A stretch of DNA of 64,000 bases from Thermococcus henrietii (GTDB lineage Archaea > Methanobacteriota_B > Thermococci > Thermococcales > Thermococcaceae). Below the pieces are notes generated by a model. That model had not been told where the DNA came from and searched no databases. It worked only from the letters and a program-made list of their open reading frames with translations. The number at the start of each line of letters is the position of its first letter. Position 1 is the first letter of the stretch. The translations under genes and the position numbers were made by a program. This document shows, piece by piece, positions 59,206 to 64,000 of the stretch. The DNA lies in assembly GCF_900198835.1 (NCBI RefSeq), contig NZ_LT900021.1, forward strand, positions 930,001 to 994,000. The letters are read 5' to 3'.

Positions 59206-60591
59206 TCACTCGGCGAAGGTTATTATCTTGAGCTGGACAGGCCTTCTAACGACGTTGTACTTCCTCGCGCCGATTAGGTAGCGAACGCCGGTTTCGCTGA
59301 CTGTGTCGATGAGCCTCTGGGTGATGACGCCGTTGAAGACGACTGCGTAAACGTCCTTGCGCTCTTTGAGCTGGTTCGTGAGCTCCCTGACTGGAATCTC
59401 CGCTATGACGTTCTTGTTCTCGTCGAGGAGGAGTGCTATTCCGTCCTTCTTAACGCGCTCGATGAATTCGCCGAACTCCTCAAGCTCTGGAACGCGGGCC
59501 TTCTCGATGGGCTTGACTATCTTCTCCTCCTTGGGCTCTGGCCTCTCGACTTTCTCAACCTTCTCCGGCTTCTTTTCCTCGACTTTAACCGGGACGACCC
59601 TCGGCTCCCTCGGCTCGACCTTCCTGGGCTCGGGCTTCCTCTCTTCCCTTTCCCTTATCAGCTCGTAGAAGCTCTTGCCCTTGTTGAACATCTCGTTGAT
59701 GACCTGCTCGGCCGGAACCTTGCTCCTCAGGGCCTTGACTATCTCTTTCTTGGTGAGTTCCTCGACCTCCTTGCCCTCAGGGGCACGGGCAACGTAGTCA
59801 ACGTCCGCCACCTGGAGGAGCTCCTTGAGTATGAGCTCTCCACCGCGGTCACCGTCGGTGAAGGCGGTAACTATTCTCTCCTTGCTGAGCTTGATTATGG
59901 TTTCTGGAATCGAGGTTCCCTCCACTGCTATCGCGTTCTTTATGCCGTGCTTGAGCAGGTTGAGGACGTCGGCCCTTCCCTCAACGACGATGATTGAGTC
60001 GGAGAACGGAACGTGGGGTCCAGCGGGAAGCTTCTCAGGGCCGTACTCGATGAGCTCCTTAGCTCTGACTGCCTTCTTGACCTCCTCGGTGAGCTCCTGG
60101 GTCTCCGGAATCTCCTGCTCCATGAGGGTTTCGAGTATCTCCTTGGCCCTCTCGATGATGTACTTCCTCTTGGTCGCCCTGACGTCCTCTATGCGTAGGA
60201 CCCTTATCTTGGCCTCGGCTGGCCCAACGCGGTCGATGGTTTCGAGCGCCGCGGCGAGGATTGCAGTCTCGACCCTGTCGAGGCTCGACGGGACGGTAAT
60301 GGTTCCGTAGGTCTTGCCGGCCTTGTTGTGAACCTCGACGCGAATCCTGCCAATCCTTCCGGTCTTCTGGAGCTCCCTCAGGTCGAGGTCGTCCCCAAGA
60401 AGACCCTCGGTCTGTCCGAAAATAGCACCCACAACGTCGGGCCTTTCGACGATGCCGTTAGCCTCAAACTCGGCGTAGATGACGTATTTGGTTGTTCCGA
60501 ACTCGTCCTTTCCTGACATGAAACCACCCTCTTTAGCCTTTTTTCGTTTTTCAGCCAAAACCTGCTGGAGTATCGTCTTCTTTCTCTTCAT
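59206..60591 (-). CDS. dnaG: Archaeal DnaG (TOPRIM protein, exosome-associated)
   Basis: A 461-residue protein. The TOPRIM core is SIIVVEGRADVLNLLKHGIK near residue 200, then AFTDGDRGGELILKELL with the DxD metal residues. The N-terminal winged region (IGRIRVEVHNKAGKTYGTIT) and a charged Pro/Glu/Lys linker before the C-terminal domain are typical of archaeal DnaG. In archaea it binds the RNA exosome, and primase activity has been reported for some. ATG 60591 has GGAGGGG and overlaps the stop of the small TOPRIM gene (ATGA). Confidence 0.93.
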   Translation of the reverse strand: MKRKKTILQQVLAEKRKKAKEGGFMSGKDEFGTTKYVIYAEFEANGIVERPDVVGAIFGQTEGLLGDDLDLRELQKTGRIGRIRVEVHNKAGKTYGTITVPSSLDRVETAILAAALETIDRVGPAEAKIRVLRIEDVRATKRKYIIERAKEILETLMEQEIPETQELTEEVKKAVRAKELIEYGPEKLPAGPHVPFSDSIIVVEGRADVLNLLKHGIKNAIAVEGTSIPETIIKLSKERIVTAFTDGDRGGELILKELLQVADVDYVARAPEGKEVEELTKKEIVKALRSKVPAEQVINEMFNKGKSFYELIREREERKPEPRKVEPREPRVVPVKVEEKKPEKVEKVERPEPKEEKIVKPIEKARVPELEEFGEFIERVKKDGIALLLDENKNVIAEIPVRELTNQLKERKDVYAVVFNGVITQRLIDTVSETGVRYLIGARKYNVVRRPVQLKIITFAE

Positions 60592-60989
60592 CGAATCCCC
60601 TCCAGCCGGGGGTCAGAAACGGAGATTACCTTCAAATAGAGGCCGTAGAGGTCTTCAATGCCCTTAATGTCCTTTTTGACCAGCTTCTTGAGCTCCTTCC
60701 GGGTTTCCGCGTCCACCCTGCAGGGGTAGCCGGCCAGGTAGCGAAGGAGCTTTTTGGCCAGCTCCTCCCCCTTTCTGTCAAAGTCCGTGAGTATCTTGAC
60801 TTCGCCGTAGGATGAGGCGATGAGCGCGACCTCTGGTAGAGGCAGGCGGGAGAGCCTGATTATCTCCGCTCTGACCCCCAGATTCCTCAGAGCCACCTCG
60901 TCTCGCATGCCCTCAACGATGAGGGCGCCTTCAAACTCTCGCAGTTCGTCTATAAGCTCCAGGAATCTTTTATAGTTTTCGGCGTACAT
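60588..60989 (-). CDS. Small TOPRIM-domain protein (UPF0292 family)
   Basis: A 133-residue protein made of one TOPRIM domain. GALIVEGMRDEVALRNLGVR has the conserved Glu, and KILTDFDRKGEELAKKLLRY has the D-x-D pair. Such small TOPRIM proteins resemble RNase M5 and Archaeoglobus UPF0292 proteins and may cut or bind RNA. ATG 60989 is preferred over an earlier start because of GAGGG ahead. It overlaps dnaG by four bases, so two TOPRIM proteins are translated from one message. Confidence 0.85.
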   Translation of the reverse strand: MYAENYKRFLELIDELREFEGALIVEGMRDEVALRNLGVRAEIIRLSRLPLPEVALIASSYGEVKILTDFDRKGEELAKKLLRYLAGYPCRVDAETRKELKKLVKKDIKGIEDLYGLYLKVISVSDPRLEGIR

Positions 60990-61035
60990 AACGCCCTCGC
61001 TCTCCAATACTCCGTGAAGTTAAAAGCTTTTGGGT

Positions 61036-62310
61036 TCAGCAGACTGGGTCTATACTTCCGTGGTAGCTCATAGGCTCTTCGTAGAACTCCTCTATAAGCT
61101 TCTGGAGCCTTTTTGAAAGCTCTATCTGAATCCCCCACGAGCCCTCTATTTTTCTCTTAGCGGCCATTCTACCGAGGAACTTCTTCATCTCCTCGCTCAG
61201 CGGGCTCGGCTTGCACCGCGCCCAGGGGGTTCCCGGAAGGGGCATGAAGTAGTGTGCCCTGACCTTTCCGCCCTTCCGCATAATCCACTTCATAAGCTCG
61301 ATGCTCCTCCTCTGGCTCTCCGCGCTCTCGTTCGGCAGGCCGACGATGAAGTCAACCACCGGCTCGAAGCCGTACTCGAGCATGTACTCAACGGCCCGCT
61401 GAACGTGCTCGACCCTGTGAAGGCGATGCATCGCTTTCAACATCGTGTCGTCCCCGCTTTGGGCTCCGATGGCAAGCCTCCTGTTGTCGGCGTAATCAAT
61501 GAGCAACTCGAGCGTCTCAGGAAGGACGAACTCCGGCCGAACCTCGCTCGGAAAGGTTCCATAGAAAAGTCTTCTGCCCTCTTTCCTGAGGGGCTGGAGG
61601 GCCTTGAGCAGGGCCTCGAGCTTGTCCAGCTTAAGTATCGCACCCGGAGAACCGTAGGCGAAGGCGTTGGGGGTTATGTAACGCATGTCCTTCATTCTCC
61701 TCGAGTACTTCACAATCTGGTCTATGGGTCTGTGCCTCATGCGGAATCCCTTGATGTAGGGAGTTTGGCAGTAGTAACAGCGGAAGGGGCAGCCCCTGCT
61801 TATCTCTATCGGCGAAATCAGGCGGACGCTCTCGGGATACGGCGGAAAACGCCAGAAGTCCTCGACCTTAGCGAAGCCGGTAAAGGTGAACTCCCCGTTG
61901 AGGTAGAAGGCGAGACCCTTCACCTTGGCGAGCTCGGGGGTTATTCTGTAGTTTGTTCTCTTCAGGATCGTCAGGAGCTGGTAGATTACCTCCTCGCCCT
62001 CGCCGATGACGGCTACGTCAAAGCCGAGCTGTTTCAAGGTATGTTTCGGCATCGCTATTGCATGATAACCTCCCGCCACGAGAAGCGCGCCGTTCTCCTT
62101 CAAAAGCCGGACTTCCCTCGGGAGGTCGCCCCAGATTTCCTCCGTGAAGAAGGAGTAGAGGACGACTTTGGGTTTTGCCTTCAGAATCTCGTTGAAGTCC
62201 TTCGTTATGAGGAGCTCGCTCAAATCGAAGCCCTGGCTCTCAAGGGCCCCAAGGAGATGAACGAAGGCGTTGTGGTTGCGCCTGGTCATCCGAACGGCTA
62301 TTTCCTGCAT
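61036..62310 (-). CDS. B12-binding-domain radical SAM protein (MJ_1487-like)
   Basis: A 424-residue enzyme. The N-terminal 140 residues look like a cobalamin-binding Rossmann domain (LLVAGGYHAIAMPKHTLKQL and VAVIGEGEE). The radical SAM motif is ISRGCPFRCYYCQTPYIKGF near residue 190. GFEPVVDFIVGLPNESAESQ continues the barrel. It resembles the archaeal family called after M. jannaschii MJ1487, whose substrate is unknown. It is upstream of the small TOPRIM gene and dnaG in the same direction, 46 bases away. Confidence 0.87.
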   Translation of the reverse strand: MQEIAVRMTRRNHNAFVHLLGALESQGFDLSELLITKDFNEILKAKPKVVLYSFFTEEIWGDLPREVRLLKENGALLVAGGYHAIAMPKHTLKQLGFDVAVIGEGEEVIYQLLTILKRTNYRITPELAKVKGLAFYLNGEFTFTGFAKVEDFWRFPPYPESVRLISPIEISRGCPFRCYYCQTPYIKGFRMRHRPIDQIVKYSRRMKDMRYITPNAFAYGSPGAILKLDKLEALLKALQPLRKEGRRLFYGTFPSEVRPEFVLPETLELLIDYADNRRLAIGAQSGDDTMLKAMHRLHRVEHVQRAVEYMLEYGFEPVVDFIVGLPNESAESQRRSIELMKWIMRKGGKVRAHYFMPLPGTPWARCKPSPLSEEMKKFLGRMAAKRKIEGSWGIQIELSKRLQKLIEEFYEEPMSYHGSIDPVC

Positions 62311-62378
62311 GGTCGGAAGCGCGAGAAGAGGCTTAAAACGCTAACGGTCAGAAAGGGATGGAAAAGCCAAAAAGGCCA

Positions 62379-62582
62379 TCAGGCCTTGATGGCAAGCTTG
62401 ATGTCCTCGGCCTTGACGGTCTTCCTGCCGGCGTGCCTGGCGAACTCGTTGGCCTTCTTGGAGAGCTCGATGGCGTACTCCTCGAGGTACTCGGCAAGAA
62501 CCTTAGCGGCCTCCTCGCTGACCCTCTCGGCACCGGCCTTCCTAATAAGTCTGTCAATCGGGGCAATTGGAAGCTCGGCCAT
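62379..62582 (-). CDS. hpkA: Archaeal histone
   Basis: A 67-residue histone-fold protein that dimerises and wraps DNA. It reads [20 protein letters not shown], then [20 protein letters not shown] and [18 protein letters not shown], nearly the standard Thermococcales histone A. The conserved Arg in [11 protein letters not shown] and RKTV are in place. ATG 62582 has GGAGGTG six bases before it. It is one of usually two histone genes in the genus. Confidence 0.97.
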   Translation of the reverse strand: MAELPIAPIDRLIRKAGAERVSEEAAKVLAEYLEEYAIELSKKANEFARHAGRKTVKAEDIKLAIKA

Positions 62583-62630
62583 TCACAACACCTCCGTAAA
62601 AGCTTTTTCGGTATTTTTTAAGCAATTCGA

Positions 62631-62647
62631 GGTATATAAAGCTTTCG
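62631..62647 (-). promoter_or_regulatory. Histone gene promoter (BRE/TATA)
   Basis: On the minus strand CGAAAGC (62647-62641) precedes TTTATATACC (62640-62631), a strong archaeal BRE/TATA pair about 50 bp before the histone ATG, giving a leader of roughly 25 bases. The rest of the gap to the dCTP deaminase gene shows no gene. Confidence 0.7.
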
Positions 62648-62858
62648 GTAAAAACGGCCTCTGGAGCCCCCAAATCCGGTGTACACCTAAGTATCAATGT
62701 CGTTTTGTCACGGGAAAAATCTACCGGGTGCTGGACATCGTAGGATTTACGACAATTGTTAAAAGGGGATAAAAAGACACCACCCAGATACGGCCCTTAA
62801 ATCCAGACGATAGCCCGGAAATTATACCTTTTGACACTTCCGGACAAATGGATTCAAT

Positions 62859-63338
62859 TCATCCAAGTTTCTTGGCCCTACGCTTTGAGAGGGCGATTCC
62901 AGCGCTTCCCTGGTACCTTCCACGATAGGGGTTCTTCGCGGGTCCTTCAAGGCGGATGAATGCAATCTGAACAAAGCGCTCCCCATGGGAGAGCTCAACG
63001 GGCTCATTAGAGGCGTTGTAGATGCCGAGGGTCAGCTTTCCATCCCAGCCAGGGTCCACCCACGCAAAAGACCCGATAAGCCCCTCCCTCGCGAGACTGC
63101 TCCTTAGCTTCATGTCTCCCATGACGTCGTCGGGAAGTTTGATTCGCTCGAGGGTTAAGACAAGCGCATACGTCTTGGGAGGGAGTACAATGGCTCCGAG
63201 CTCCTCGACGTTCAGGATTTCCCCGTTGATGTATGCCTCGTCTCCAACGTGGAGGTCGTAGCCGGCCGGCTGAAGCGATTCCTCGAAGAATGGCTCGATT
63301 AAAATCTCCCTTCTTATCTTCCAATCGGGGAGCATCAT
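62859..63338 (-). CDS. dcd: dCTP deaminase
   Basis: A 159-residue trimeric nucleotide deaminase. ESLQPAGYDLHVGDEAYING near residue 20, MKLRSSLAREGLIGSFAWVD near residue 90 with the Ser-Arg site, and VELSHGERFVQIAFIRLEGP contain the family's active-site regions (the GSxAR..G pattern and the acid in DPGWDGKLTLGI). It converts dCTP to dUTP for dTMP synthesis; tmk in this window acts in the same pathway. ATG 63338 follows GGTGGTTCC; the next codon is also ATG. Confidence 0.93.
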   Translation of the reverse strand: MMLPDWKIRREILIEPFFEESLQPAGYDLHVGDEAYINGEILNVEELGAIVLPPKTYALVLTLERIKLPDDVMGDMKLRSSLAREGLIGSFAWVDPGWDGKLTLGIYNASNEPVELSHGERFVQIAFIRLEGPAKNPYRGRYQGSAGIALSKRRAKKLG

Positions 63339-63670
63339 AGGAACCACCGCTGGGGATTTAAGGGGGTGATATAAAAACAATCCGGCCGATGTGTTTATGC
63401 CCCCTGGACTGAGTGGTTGGGCTGGCGCTGAGGGGTTCGAGAGGCACCCCCTCGGGGGTAGCAAGCTTCGCCTTCAGCCTTTGAGGAAGGCTGGCGAGCA
63501 AGCTTTTGGGAAAAGCTTGACCAAAAGTGTAAACCCTCACAAGGGGCAAAGGTGGATTGGGGGTAATCCCCTTAAAAACCCGCTATCTCAAAAAGCATTC
63601 CTAAATTTTGATGAAACTTTTGCCAAGCAAAGGTTTTCCCCGCCAGCACTTTCGTCAGAAAGGGATGATG
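63339..63670. other. Non-coding region with hairpin repeats related to 47025-47659
   Basis: No gene is seen in these 330 bases. The region has inverted repeats ACCCC-ctc-GGGGGT (around 63446-63459), AGCCTT...AAGGCT (63476-63492) and CAAGCTTTT-ggg-AAAAGCTTG (63499-63519). TTTTGATGAAACTTTTGCC (63606-63624) and CGCCAGCACTTTCGTCAGAA (63641-63660) match the region before the other tRNA group. A TATA-like gtgatataaaa near 63366 could serve the region. Confidence 0.6.
63499..63519. repeat. Hairpin CAAGCTTTT-ggg-AAAAGCTTG, copy B
   Basis: A perfect 9-bp inverted repeat followed by ACCAAAAG. Compared with copy A (47134-47157) both arms have changed while base pairing is kept. Confidence 0.75.
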
Positions 63671-63745
63671 TGGAGCCGGGACCGGGATTTGAACCCGGGT
63701 GGAAGGGATCTGCAGTCCCTCGCCTCGCCTCTAGGCTATCCCGGC
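63671..63745 (-). tRNA. tRNA-Cys (GCA)
   Basis: On the minus strand a 72-nt tRNA with acceptor GCCGGGA/TCCCGGC, D-arm TAGCCTAGAGGCGAGGCG, anticodon loop CTGCAGA and T-arm GGTTCAAATCC, discriminator T and encoded CCA. The anticodon GCA assigns Cys. Confidence 0.95.
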
Positions 63746-63764
63746 ATTGACCCAGAGAAGTTAA

Positions 63765-63850
63765 TGGCGCCGCGGCGGGGATTTGAACCCCGGTGGGCAC
63801 CGCCCACCGGCTTAGCAGGCCGGCGCCCTACCAGGCTAGGCTACCGCGGC
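63765..63850 (-). tRNA. tRNA-Ser (GCT)
   Basis: On the minus strand an 83-nt tRNA with acceptor GCCGCGG/CCGCGGC, anticodon loop CTGCTAA, a long variable arm (GTGGGCGGTGCCCAC) and T-arm GGTTCAAATCC, followed by encoded CCA. The anticodon GCT and the long variable arm assign Ser. It precedes tRNA-Cys on the same strand with 19 bases between them. Confidence 0.95.
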
Positions 63851-63934
63851 ACGCCCGAGGTATATGAGCGGGAGAGGGTTTTTAAGTTTTTTGGCGGGCA
63901 AAGCTTTTTACATCCCGTCCTCAACTTAGGCTCG

Positions 63935-64000
63935 ATGGTCGAGCTCTTCAACTCCAAGCTCTGCGCAGTCTGCAAGGGCCGAAAGCTCCTCTGCGGAAGG
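63935..64000 (+). CDS. Nre-family DNA repair protein, 5' end only
   Basis: The gene starts at ATG 63935 and runs off the right edge. The visible 22 residues, VELFNSKLCAVCKGRKLLCG, have the CxxC...C zinc-finger start seen in archaeal Nre proteins, which take part in repair of DNA crosslinks and bind PCNA. A TATA-like cttttta lies at 63903-63910. The assignment rests on this short piece only. Confidence 0.6.
   Translation, partial: MVELFNSKLCAVCKGRKLLCGR

Overview
This window looks like chromosomal DNA of a hyperthermophilic archaeon of the order Thermococcales, most likely Thermococcus. The basis is recognition by reading, not a database search. It carries an archaeal histone, archaeal GluRS, DnaG, Nop10, aIF2-alpha, L44e and S27e, a cupin-type phosphoglucose isomerase, ADP-dependent glucokinase, mannosyl-3-phosphoglycerate synthase and phosphatase, a Mrp-type HypB, and GTP-dependent PEP carboxykinase. 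Genes are densely packed, with many 4-bp stop/start overlaps, GGAGGTG or GGTGG ribosome binding sites, and TATA boxes instead of bacterial -35/-10 promoters.

Layout. 1-7343: 3' part of a membrane-bound group 4 [NiFe] hydrogenase operon of the formate-hydrogenlyase/Hyf type. 7383-14227: mobA, an archaeal ATPase, and a hydrogenase maturation block (hycI, hypB, hypA) interleaved with toxin-antitoxin-like genes and a chimeric, probably frameshifted gene. 14337-20188: CDF metal exporter, membrane protein, radical SAM/SPASM protein with a divergent regulator, and two anion exporters (TauE/SafE and TDT). 20232-24318: NifX-like protein, FmdE-like protein and a FecBCDE-type ABC importer. 24315-27175: TPR protein, RNase Z, TraB-like protein and a KH protein. 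27245-33969: pgi, ADP-glucokinase and the mannosylglycerate operon mpgS-mpgP-manC-manB. 34247-37557: an accessory five-gene cassette (secreted proteins plus ABC transporter) in which every junction is a 4-bp overlap. 37605-41326: a two-gene permease and a CbiMNQO nickel/cobalt importer. 41478-43847: translation operon L44e-S27e-aIF2alpha-Nop10-PAC2. 44014-47024: ferritin-like protein, split LysO, aminotransferase, MoaD-like protein. 47134-47989: repeats and tRNA-Met, -Asn, -Thr. 47994-53825: tmk, a degenerate phosphomannomutase plus sugar nucleotidyltransferase, PEPCK, and an RHH-TnpB pair. 53885-58366: candidate structured RNA, maltodextrin phosphorylase, GltX. 58483-63338: degenerate RecA-fold protein, DnaG, TOPRIM protein, radical SAM protein, histone, dCTP deaminase. 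63339-64000: repeats, tRNA-Cys, tRNA-Ser and the 5' end of an Nre-type DNA repair gene.

How the parts connect. The hydrogenase needs nickel (CbiMNQO), nickel insertion (HypA/HypB) and C-terminal processing of its large subunit (HycI). MobA would serve a molybdo/tungstopterin enzyme such as formate dehydrogenase, which is not in view. Similar GTGTTAYC boxes precede both cbiM and fmdE, suggesting common metal control. Sequences resembling the Thermococcales glycolytic motif lie in front of ADP-glucokinase and maltodextrin phosphorylase, suggesting shared sugar control.

The parts most likely to be new are the five-gene ABC cassette, the zinc-finger-less TnpB with its RHH partner and neighbouring structured RNA, and the covarying hairpin repeats beside two tRNA clusters.
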